The notes beneath the pieces were generated by a model that was given only the letters and a program-made list of their open reading frames with translations, had not been told where the DNA came from and did no database searches. From Bacillus sp. FJAT-14578 (GTDB lineage Bacteria > Bacillota > Bacilli > Bacillales > Bacillaceae_H): a stretch of DNA of 64,000 bases. The DNA lies in contig NZ_AYSE01000001.1 of NCBI RefSeq assembly GCF_000504165.1, forward strand, positions 1,116,001 through 1,180,000, in the 5' to 3' direction. The position numbers were made by a program, and so were the translations under genes. This document shows positions 57,246-64,000 of this stretch, piece by piece; position 1 is the first letter of the stretch; the number at the start of each line of letters is the position of its first letter.

Positions 57246-57535
57246 CGTCATTCTCCTTTGCTCATTTTTGATAAAACCTTTATAACCTGAAACCGGAACG
57301 CAACTTTTTATTTCTTTGCCATTTACCATCGCTCGATTGCACGACATGCCGCTAAGCTTGATATGTACTCTTTTACATCATGACTCATGTTAATTTTACA
57401 AAAAACATGCAAGGCTTTCCACTTTCTGTCTTACTGCCTTTAACTCCCCTTAACAAAAGAACTCCAATTTTGTATACTTTTCATAGGATTTGATCGTACA
57501 TTTTCAAATATGTAAAGAAAGAGAGAGGTTGATTA

Positions 57536-57838
57536 ATGAAATGGATAAATCTGTTATCCGGTTTTGCGATTGGATTTACGGCAGCATATGCAATCAAACA
57601 AAATCGATCTTCTTTGTCCTCAAACGAAGCCTTGGACATTGTGAAGCAAGCTTTTAAACAAAACGGCACGATTGACGGTTCATGGGTCCATACCACCACC
57701 AAAATCCTCCAGAAACATGGAATGGTTTTTGAAGGGTTTAATGGCGGCATTATTCGTACTGTTAATAATGAGCAAGAACACTTTGAATTTTTCATCGATC
57801 AAAAAAGCGGAGCTATTCTGGAATTAAACAAACTATAA
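57536..57838 (+). CDS. ytzB: PepSY-domain protein YtzB
   Basis: 100 aa. Short N-terminal hydrophobic segment (4-20), then one PepSY domain (SSNEALDIVKQAFKQNG, then IDQKSGAILEL). Probably a membrane-anchored peptidase-inhibitor-like protein. ATG after AGAGAGG. Divergent from ytoP. Confidence 0.88.
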   Translation: MKWINLLSGFAIGFTAAYAIKQNRSSLSSNEALDIVKQAFKQNGTIDGSWVHTTTKILQKHGMVFEGFNGGIIRTVNNEQEHFEFFIDQKSGAILELNKL

Positions 57839-57849
57839 TATATCCACCT

Positions 57850-57892
57850 AAATCATTCGACATCGGAGAAAAGCACCGATGTCGAATGATTT
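57850..57892. terminator. Terminator of ytzB
   Basis: Perfect 17-bp stem AAATCATTCGACATCGG, then TTTACG. Confidence 0.75.
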
Positions 57893-57897
57893 ACGCA

Positions 57898-57942
57898 TAA
57901 GCGGTTGGCAAGCTCCCTTTTGGATTCTTGCCAACCGCTTAT
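57898..57942. terminator. Second hairpin between ytzB and ytnP
   Basis: TAAGCGGTTGGCAAG / CTTGCCAACCGCTTA, 15-nt loop, 60 bp after the ytnP stop on the reverse strand. Confidence 0.5.
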
Positions 57943-58001
57943 ACGAGAACCTTTATGAGCTTAGTCGAGATGAAGGAACGGAAAAGCATGAATGAAACAT
58001 C

Positions 58002-58844
58002 TTAACGTTTTCGTTCAATTTTCTCCATAATCTCGCCTTTTACATCCCACTTTACCGCCCGGTAATAGGCGTCATGATAAAAGCTGAACCATGCATTGCG
58101 GCCAACACCGTATTGAATCCATTTTTGCTTCTGTTCGATAGATGTCATGGGATAATCATCGTATGCCATGACCCAAAGCGGGTTTTGGTGGGCATGTGTC
58201 GGTAAAATATCAGCAAGATGCAGCAAAACTTCTTCTCCACTTTCAATGACAACGATAGAATGCCCATCACTGTGCCCGCCAGTATGAACCATTTTAATTT
58301 CTTCCGTTACATCATATCGGGAAGTAAATGAAACAACTTGGTGTTCAATGGCTTGCCAATTTTCTTTCCAATATGTATTTCTTGAACGGATATTGGGCTC
58401 TCTCATTTCATCCCATTCGATTTGCGATACAATGATTTGAGCATTCGGGAATGTCGGGAATAATTCTTCTCCTTTTGAACCGGTCAATCCCAGCACATGA
58501 TCAAAATGTAAATGCGTCATCAAGATTATATCAATGTCTTCTACAGATATTCCTAACCGATTCAGACATGTTTCTACGGATGATTCCTCTGTCACTCCGA
58601 AAATTCTCAGCTGTTTCTCGGATAAGCGCCCCTTCCCCATTCCGGCTTCTACTAAAATATTCCTTCCCTCCGCTTGAATTAAAAGAGGATCTGCCCTTAA
58701 TTCGATTCGATTATCCTCATTTGCCGGGTATTTCTTAGACCAAAGCGCTTTGGGCACCACTCCAAACATTGCTCCTCCGTCCAGATGGTTGTTCCCTCCG
58801 TTTAACCACGTCAGCTTCAACTGACCAACCGTTAATGTTTCCAT
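58002..58844 (-). CDS. ytnP: Metallo-beta-lactamase fold lactonase YtnP
   Basis: 280 aa, AHL-lactonase-like. [12 protein letters not shown] (zinc motif, about 108-119), [12 protein letters not shown] (about 187-198), a late [13 protein letters not shown]. subtilis YtnP degrades quorum-sensing lactones (family knowledge). ATG just after GGGGGTGGATGG. Confidence 0.92.
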   Translation of the reverse strand: METLTVGQLKLTWLNGGNNHLDGGAMFGVVPKALWSKKYPANEDNRIELRADPLLIQAEGRNILVEAGMGKGRLSEKQLRIFGVTEESSVETCLNRLGISVEDIDIILMTHLHFDHVLGLTGSKGEELFPTFPNAQIIVSQIEWDEMREPNIRSRNTYWKENWQAIEHQVVSFTSRYDVTEEIKMVHTGGHSDGHSIVVIESGEEVLLHLADILPTHAHQNPLWVMAYDDYPMTSIEQKQKWIQYGVGRNAWFSFYHDAYYRAVKWDVKGEIMEKIERKR

Positions 58845-58965
58845 CCATCCACCCCCAACTTCATTTCCCTTTCATTGTATCACTCACCGATTAGAATATT
58901 CAAAATTTTCAAATCGCTTTTTTCTTGCTCAAGCTCTATAAAAAAGTTCACAAAGGTTCTCGCAT

Positions 58966-59008
58966 AAATAATGAAACCGGGGCAAAAAAAGCCCCGGTTT
59001 CATTATTT
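58966..59008 (-). terminator. Terminator of trmB
   Basis: Perfect 18-bp stem AAATAATGAAACCGGGGC with an A7 loop; it covers the trmB stop codon. Confidence 0.8.
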
Positions 59009-59647
59009 ACGTGGATACTTTACTTCGCAGCGGTAAATACGCTGACCTTTTTGAGAGAACTTCTCTTCATACTCCGTCATAATATTCCCTTCAAAATCAC
59101 TCTTGTGCAAATCCAAACTTAAAAATTTCAACAATAAACCATACTCTGAAAAACTCATTAGTGAAAACTCAAATAACCCTTGGTTATCTGTTTTAAAATG
59201 AATTTCTCCTTCATCTACAAGAATATTTTCATACGACTGCAAAAAGCTTTTATACGTTAAACGGCGCTTCGCGTGGCGTTTTTTAGGCCATGGATCGGAA
59301 AAATTCAAATAAACACGCTCTACGTCATCTTTAGTGAAATACTTTTCCAATTCCTCCGCGTTTACATTCAACAGCTTAAAATTGGGCAGTTCCGCTTCGA
59401 TTAACCGGTCTAAAGCACTCACAATTACACTTTCATACACTTCGATTCCGATATAATTAATATGCGGATTTTGTTTGGCCATCCCTAATAAAAATTGGCC
59501 TTTTCCTGTTCCAACTTCAATATGCAAAGGATTTTCATTCTTGAACGCTTCATTCCATTTCCCCTTATACTCTTCAGGGTTAGAAACGACATATTGAGGG
59601 TATTGTCCGATCTTCTCGCTTGCCCATGGTTTATTTCTTAATCTCAT
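59003..59647 (-). CDS. trmB: tRNA (guanine-N7)-methyltransferase
   Basis: 214 aa. m7G46 of t[12 protein letters not shown] start, SAM site [17 protein letters not shown] (about 40-56), [18 protein letters not shown] (signature, about 113-130). ATG after GAGGTG. Family length. Confidence 0.96.
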   Translation of the reverse strand: MRLRNKPWASEKIGQYPQYVVSNPEEYKGKWNEAFKNENPLHIEVGTGKGQFLLGMAKQNPHINYIGIEVYESVIVSALDRLIEAELPNFKLLNVNAEELEKYFTKDDVERVYLNFSDPWPKKRHAKRRLTYKSFLQSYENILVDEGEIHFKTDNQGLFEFSLMSFSEYGLLLKFLSLDLHKSDFEGNIMTEYEEKFSQKGQRIYRCEVKYPRK

Positions 59648-59680
59648 GATGACACCTCATTTTATATTATTACAAAAAAA

Positions 59681-59764
59681 GCTGTGTTAAAGTCTAGTGT
59701 TTATTTTTGACTCATCTGGATGAAACAAAAATCTTCAAAATCAACCCCGTTGTTTAACAAAGCC
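59681..59764. repeat. 84-bp MITE-like repeat family 4, copy b
   Basis: GCTGTGTTAAAG ... GTTTAACAAAGCC ends, interior TTTTTGACTCATCTG, ATGAAACAAAAAT. Same length as 9168-9251 and ~70 percent alike by eye. Between trmB and ytzH. Confidence 0.75.
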
Positions 59765-59777
59765 TGAAAAAAGATAT

Positions 59778-59820
59778 CGTGAAGGTGAACCCTAAAGCAC
59801 CTTGAGGATTCACCTTCACG
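59778..59820. repeat. Inverted repeat before ytzH
   Basis: CGTGAAGGTGAA / TTCACCTTCACG with an inner CCT / AGG pair. Function unclear; may insulate transcription or be a regulatory hairpin. Confidence 0.4.
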
Positions 59821-59883
59821 AATGAATAATTGTATCGTTCGTGATAAAACTAATAGCATCTATTTGCAAAGGATGTGACGTGA

Positions 59884-60162
59884 ATGCCTTTAGGTTATAA
59901 TGATCAAATGTCTATTTTAAAAGATATTTTATCAAACCATCAAAGTGATTGTTGTGGAACTGTATCGGAATGCGAACAAATTGAAAGACTAATTAAATCA
60001 ATGCTTGGGAACGAAACAACAAACGAACAAGTAAAAAATACACTCTACAATATTTATGATTACAGCCAGAGCGCTAAAAATACACAGCACTTAGATCAAC
60101 ATATCCAAACTAACCAACAAAACTTATCCCACTGGGTAAGCGAACTGGACAGCCTTTCATAA
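59884..60162 (+). CDS. ytzH: YtzH-like protein
   Basis: 92 aa, helical, with LKDILSNHQSDCCGTVSECE (12-31), the YtzH family signature. Function unknown. Weak ribosome site (AAGGATGTGA). Convergent with ytmP, 28 bp apart. Confidence 0.9.
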   Translation: MPLGYNDQMSILKDILSNHQSDCCGTVSECEQIERLIKSMLGNETTNEQVKNTLYNIYDYSQSAKNTQHLDQHIQTNQQNLSHWVSELDSLS

Positions 60163-60190
60163 AGCGGGAAAAGAAGTATGGGCTCTTTAT

Positions 60191-60997
60191 TTAAAGCAAG
60201 TCCTTTAAATAATTTTGCCAATACTTCATCTCCGCTTGTTCTTTTTTGCTTGTATGCCATTGGAGAGATAAAATCGTTTGCGCGATGACATACCATTTCA
60301 TCCGCTTCTCCAAGTCCTCTGACAAGTTCTCTCCGTATATCTCAAGCCAATTGCTCCAATGCTCCGGAGATATATACGAATATAACAATAATCCTAAATC
60401 AATGGCAGGATCAGCAATCATAGCCCCATCCCAATCGATCAAATAAAGCTGATCATCATCACTCAACAACCAATTATTATGATTGACGTCACAATGACAA
60501 ACGACATATCGTTCTGTTTGAATGTTCGAAAGCTCGCTCTCCAAATAAGCAAGTCCTCTCTGTACAATCGGATTTTCTTTTAGGACCGGTGCAGTATTCG
60601 TTTGTATTTGCTGCAGCAAATCCTCGGGAAGCAATGGCACTTTTCCAAGGCGTTTGAGCATATCCAACAATTCTTTTGAATGATGGATTTTGCTTAATAG
60701 AGAAGCCACCTTTGTCGATGCCATATCACCCGATTTCAGTTCTCGCCCCATCAGCCAATGTTGAGCGGTGATTACATCTCCATTTTCCATTCTTTTTGTC
60801 CAAACAAGTTTGGGCACAATTCCCTCAGCTGATAAAACGGCTAAAAAAGGAGACGAGTTTCGTTTTAAAAACAGCCTTCGATCCTCAAATTTGGCAAAAT
60901 AGGCCTCTCCTGTTGCGCCGCCAGCAGGAGTAATTTCCCACTCGCTTCCTAATATATGTTCCAACCAATTCACCTTCAATTTCAACACACATTTCAT
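60191..60997 (-). CDS. ytmP: Aminoglycoside phosphotransferase-like kinase YtmP
   Basis: 268 aa. APH/choline kinase fold: CHCDVNHNNWLL (catalytic loop, about 172-183), LIDWDGAMIADP (metal Asp, about 193-204). Substrate unknown. The start is uncertain: ATG 60997 lacks a clear ribosome site and a later GTG (VNWLEHILG) could be used instead. Confidence 0.88.
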   Translation of the reverse strand: MKCVLKLKVNWLEHILGSEWEITPAGGATGEAYFAKFEDRRLFLKRNSSPFLAVLSAEGIVPKLVWTKRMENGDVITAQHWLMGRELKSGDMASTKVASLLSKIHHSKELLDMLKRLGKVPLLPEDLLQQIQTNTAPVLKENPIVQRGLAYLESELSNIQTERYVVCHCDVNHNNWLLSDDDQLYLIDWDGAMIADPAIDLGLLLYSYISPEHWSNWLEIYGENLSEDLEKRMKWYVIAQTILSLQWHTSKKEQAEMKYWQNYLKDLL

Positions 60998-61292
60998 CTA
61001 AAAGTTTATTCCGCTCTGGCGGACTTTGAAAATCCATATTATTCCATCATGAATCAACTGCTCAAGAACAAAGCCGGTTAATCATTCACAATTCCACACG
61101 ATTCATTTGCTATTGATTTTCAACCAATTTATGCTTTTTTATGCTCCACCTTGAATAGACTCACAATATTTTTCTATGTGGATTTATTATAGAAACAAAA
61201 AAGACAGCTATTGAACCTTTTTATCAACAGCTATCCTTTAATAAATTTTAGCTCTAAGTCCGTTTTCTAGTCAAGTACAAGCGTTAATATTC
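60998..61292. other. Gap between ytmP and amyX
   Basis: 295 bp. Only the amyX terminator (61197-61235) is recognisable. Confidence 0.4.
61197..61235 (-). terminator. Terminator of amyX
   Basis: GATAGCTGTTGA / TCAATAGCTGTC on the reverse strand (two G-U pairs), followed by TTTTTTG. Confidence 0.65.
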
Positions 61293-63446
61293 TTATGTTT
61301 GAAATAAAACGAGGGCGCTGACAGGAGGAACAGTTATATCCGTCTTCTTGATGATGCCGCATGGTTTCGTACCTGCATATCGATCATCGGCGGCGATATG
61401 CCATATCCCCTCTCCTTCCAGAGAAAAAGCTTGAGCAGAAGTGTCCTGGTTGAAGGCGGCCATAATGGCAGACCATGGACCATATTCCTTCACATTTGAT
61501 AATTGATAAACAATTAGGTGATCATTTGTATCTAAAAAAGAGAAATGTCTGCGAATGGATGGGGCGTTTGAAAAACGAAAAGCCCCATGATGTTTTCTAA
61601 TGGAAATAATCCCTTTTATATATTCAACATCCTCCATAAAGGCGTATTGTCGATCCCAATCCAACTGATTAATATGATCAGGAGATTGATAACTATTTTC
61701 CACCCCTTGCTTTGTCCGGTAAAACTCCTGTCCGCTATGAAGAAACGGAATGCCTTGTGACAATAATACCATCGTTGTTGCAAGTCTCTGTCTCTTCCTC
61801 AAGATCACTTCGTCTTCAAAGTCATTACATTTGCGAAGTTTATCCCATAAAGTATGGTTATCATGGGATTCTACATAATTGATGGTTTGATTCGGATGGC
61901 AAAATAAGCCTTTTTCACCTTTACTCAATGCAATGCTGCCAGCAATGGACTGCTTAACGTCTCCCTTCCGATGAGTATGTCCAAGCGCAAAACCTCGGTC
62001 ATATAAGTTAAAAGTACTTCCTTTTACACAATCGCGAAACCGATCATTAAAATGGGCAATTCTTGGCATTAAAACAGCGTTTTGGATAGTGGCTTTCCGC
62101 TCATGAGATAAGGGGGTATTCAAATCCCACCCTTCTCCAAATACCATAATAGAAGGATCGATTTCGTCAATCTTAATCCGAATTTCCTTCATCGTTTCAA
62201 CATCTAAAATGCCCATTAAATCAAACCTGAAACCATCTACATTGTATTCCTTTAACCAGAACAGGACTGAATCAACAATGAACTTTCTGGCCATAGATCT
62301 TTCTGACGCAAAATCATTGCCGACTCCTGTGCCGTTAGAAGGCATACCGTGTTGGTCATGACGAAAAAAGTAGCCGGGAACCAATTGTTCAAATGACGAC
62401 TCCTCCCTGATGAATACATGATTAAACACAACATCTACAATGACTCGAAGCCCATTTTCATGAAAGGCATTGACCGCTTCTTTCAACTCTTTTATCCGCA
62501 TATATGGATCATGGGGATTCAAGGCATAGCTTCCTTCAGGCACTTGAAAATAAAGAGGATTATACCCCCAGTTATAGCTTTTTTCAGGCTGAAGTTCATC
62601 TACTCCCCCAAAATCATTGACAGGAAGAAGTTCCACATGGGTAACCCCAAGGTCTTTTAAATAATCCAGCCCGGTTACTTGGCCTTTACTCCCCCGTGTC
62701 CCCTCCTCAGTCAGCCCCTTGTATTTTCCCTTTTGCTTGATTCCGCTATGGGGGTGGATAGAAAAATCTCTTATATGCATTTCATAAATAATCGCATCTG
62801 TTTCATATTGCATCGGAGGACGTGCTGTTGCAGTGATATCGGTTTTTCTTAAATCCACCACTACACCGTACCGGCTGTTCGCTGTCAGCGCTTTTGCATA
62901 AGGGTCGTTCGCTTCACGCCATATGCCGTTCACATAAACCATAAAAACGTAATAGCAGCCTTCTGCGTTTTCCATCACCGAACAACTCCATACACCTTGC
63001 GGCTCCCGAATCATCCCCACTTCTTTTTCTCTTCCCGTTTTCGGATCTATGATCTTGACTCTCGCTTTTGTAGCCGTCGGGGCCCAAACTTTAAATGTAC
63101 TCTTTTCGGGTATATAGGTTACGCCAAGGTCATTCCCCGTGTAATGGAACATCGAATCAAACTCATCGGTGCGAATGACAGCTCCAATTTGCAAATCGGT
63201 TTGTGCCCCATACTCATCCATCACCTGATACTCTTGCCCAATCTGAACATAAAAACTAAGGGGACACTCATATTTAATATAATCCGGCAAATCGGTTTTT
63301 TTGTTAAAAACAAGCGGTTCTTTCTGGTCAATTCCCGTTAGATAAAATGACCGAATGTGTCCCCCGGCATATGTTTTTGGAACTAACACCACAATGAGAT
63401 CGATCCGATCCAAATAAGCTTCAAATAAACGTCGATCCTTTGTCAC
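61293..63446 (-). CDS. amyX: Type I pullulanase AmyX
   Basis: 717 aa GH13 debranching enzyme, no signal peptide, so intracellular. N-terminal CBM48-like domain (about 95-190, GVTYIPEKSTFKVWAPTA), pullulanase motif YNWGYNP (near 295), DVVFNHV, catalytic Asp in GFRFDLMGI, Glu in VFGEGWD, and VESHDNHTLWD. GTG start after GGAGGAGG. Same length as B. subtilis AmyX. Confidence 0.95.
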   Translation of the reverse strand: MTKDRRLFEAYLDRIDLIVVLVPKTYAGGHIRSFYLTGIDQKEPLVFNKKTDLPDYIKYECPLSFYVQIGQEYQVMDEYGAQTDLQIGAVIRTDEFDSMFHYTGNDLGVTYIPEKSTFKVWAPTATKARVKIIDPKTGREKEVGMIREPQGVWSCSVMENAEGCYYVFMVYVNGIWREANDPYAKALTANSRYGVVVDLRKTDITATARPPMQYETDAIIYEMHIRDFSIHPHSGIKQKGKYKGLTEEGTRGSKGQVTGLDYLKDLGVTHVELLPVNDFGGVDELQPEKSYNWGYNPLYFQVPEGSYALNPHDPYMRIKELKEAVNAFHENGLRVIVDVVFNHVFIREESSFEQLVPGYFFRHDQHGMPSNGTGVGNDFASERSMARKFIVDSVLFWLKEYNVDGFRFDLMGILDVETMKEIRIKIDEIDPSIMVFGEGWDLNTPLSHERKATIQNAVLMPRIAHFNDRFRDCVKGSTFNLYDRGFALGHTHRKGDVKQSIAGSIALSKGEKGLFCHPNQTINYVESHDNHTLWDKLRKCNDFEDEVILRKRQRLATTMVLLSQGIPFLHSGQEFYRTKQGVENSYQSPDHINQLDWDRQYAFMEDVEYIKGIISIRKHHGAFRFSNAPSIRRHFSFLDTNDHLIVYQLSNVKEYGPWSAIMAAFNQDTSAQAFSLEGEGIWHIAADDRYAGTKPCGIIKKTDITVPPVSALVLFQT

Positions 63447-63471
63447 TCAATCCTCCTCCTTTCAGACAACG

Positions 63472-63752
63472 GTTATTTATTCATTCAAAAAGAAAACGAA
63501 ACGTTAGAATATCATTTAAAGCGCTTGCAAATATCTTATCTTAAAGATGCCGGTTTCGTGATTCCTTACATTTCAAAAACAGAGCTTTTATCGTTACCCC
63601 GCAATCTTATAGCACTATTTGGAAGGGAACTGCCTGTTCAAGTTTCCAGCATGTTAAATAAACGTCATCATTATTATTTTCCTATCACTTATTTATATGA
63701 GCAACTAAACCACGGGCAAGTTGTCCGCCTGATTGAACAGCAATCTTCGTGA
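63472..63752 (+). other. Headless ORF or gene remnant upstream of amyX
   Basis: From about 63472 the forward strand is open as DNGYLFIQKENETLEYHLKR, then DAGFVIPYISKTELLSLP, and ends VVRLIEQQSS at 63752. It looks protein-like but has no ATG; the first usable start is TTG 63525 with no ribosome site. Either the 3' end of a truncated gene or a small gene with an unusual start. Family not recognised. Confidence 0.4.
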
Positions 63753-63785
63753 GCTTTCAAGGCTGTCTTATAAATCTCCAATTAA

Positions 63786-63893
63786 TAAAGGCCCTGTCAT
63801 GTTCAACCCTTTGATTTTACTGGATTTTCGTGACAGGGTCTTTCAGGAGGATGACTCGAAAGGGTTGATTTTTACCCTTTCGAGTCATCCTCT
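63786..63893. repeat. Double-hairpin repeat family 3, copy c
   Basis: Reverse of copy b: AAAGgCCCTGTCA / TGACAGGGtCTTT hairpin (63788-63844), then 19-bp arms GAGGATGACTCGAAAGGGT (63847-63865 / 63874-63892). The TTTTACTGGATTTTCG segment matches copy b. Confidence 0.8.
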
Positions 63894-64000
63894 TTATCTA
63901 ATTCTTCATCCATTATTTGAAGGGAAGTAGTTTGGCTGTTTGCAAGCAAAGCCTGTGCGGCTTTTAATTGAACGTGCTTTAAGGGGGAAGACAATTGACG
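63872..64000 (-). CDS. C-terminal end of an unidentified protein (runs off the window)
   Basis: 43 codons, open from the window edge to TAA at 63872: RQLSSPLKHVQLKAAQALLA, then NSQTTSLQIMDEELDKEDDS and KG. The last residues EDDSKG are encoded by the family 3 hairpin arm, so the repeat has supplied the gene end. Acidic tail. The family cannot be judged from this part. Confidence 0.55.
   Translation of the reverse strand, partial: RQLSSPLKHVQLKAAQALLANSQTTSLQIMDEELDKEDDSKG

Noticed and set aside
1..64000. tRNA or rRNA genes, prophage, defence islands, CRISPR arrays
   Set aside because: None recognised on either strand; the only supported autonomous mobile element is the IS110 copy.

Overview
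The window comes from a low- to mid-GC endospore-forming member of the Bacillaceae. The gene content and order closely follow the Bacillus subtilis dnaE to amyX chromosomal block: dnaE-ytrH/I-nrnA, argGH, moaB, ackA-ytxK-tpx-ytfJ-ytfI-yteJ-sppA-nadK, sspA-thiI-nifS-ezrA-hisJ-refZ-ytsP-dgcP-rpsD-tyrS, acsA/acuABC, ccpA-ytxJHG, murC, sftA-ytpRQP-ytoP-ytzB-ytnP-trmB-ytzH-ytmP-amyX. Sporulation genes (sspA-type SASP, ytfJ/gerW, ytrH/ytrI) and a bacilliredoxin (ytxJ) fit this. I infer family level from synteny and protein similarity as I remember them; no database search was possible.

Layout. 1-7.7 kb: malic enzyme (5' end, cut by the window edge), dnaE, sporulation pair ytrHI, nrnA, ytpI and the CBS/DRTGG regulator ytoI. 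7.8-13.6 kb: small membrane protein, metal-dependent hydrolase ytkL, alanine dehydrogenase, two very small ORFs and argGH behind an ARG-box promoter. 13.7-23.2 kb: moaB, EcsC-like protein, acetate kinase ackA, ytxK, tpx, ytfJI, yteJ-sppA and nadK. 23.3-33 kb: SASP, thiI-nifS, a decayed braB, ezrA, hisJ, refZ, ytsP and the diguanylate cyclase dgcP. 33-43.4 kb: rpsD with long leader, tyrS with a T-box, an IS110-family insertion, acsA facing acuABC (acetyl-CoA synthetase and its acetylation control), and ccpA. 43.9-64 kb: sigma-B-type ytxGHJ, ampS, murC, a nicotinate phosphoribosyltransferase, the DNA translocase sftA with a large in-frame tandem repeat, ytpRQP, a truncated DUF84 gene, ytoP, ytzB, ytnP, trmB, ytzH, ytmP, amyX and two partial genes.

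The genes are mostly housekeeping. The accessory interest lies between them. At least four families of short dispersed repeats fill the intergenic regions. Family 1 has TGTTCAAAAAG inverted ends (3 copies). Family 2 has ATAAAGGAAACTTCC / CCCGCATTAACGGGCAG ends, in full and miniature forms. Family 3 is a double hairpin (3 copies). Family 4 is an 84-bp MITE (2 copies). Families 1 and 2 share an internal ~50-bp hairpin module whose stem shows compensatory changes.

The IS110 element sits exactly inside a family 2 copy, so its ends and AG core can be read by comparison with intact copies. Its ~245-nt non-coding left end contains one 8-mer equal to the target half-site plus core and another equal to the element's right end plus core. 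This is the pattern expected of a bridge-RNA guided recombinase.
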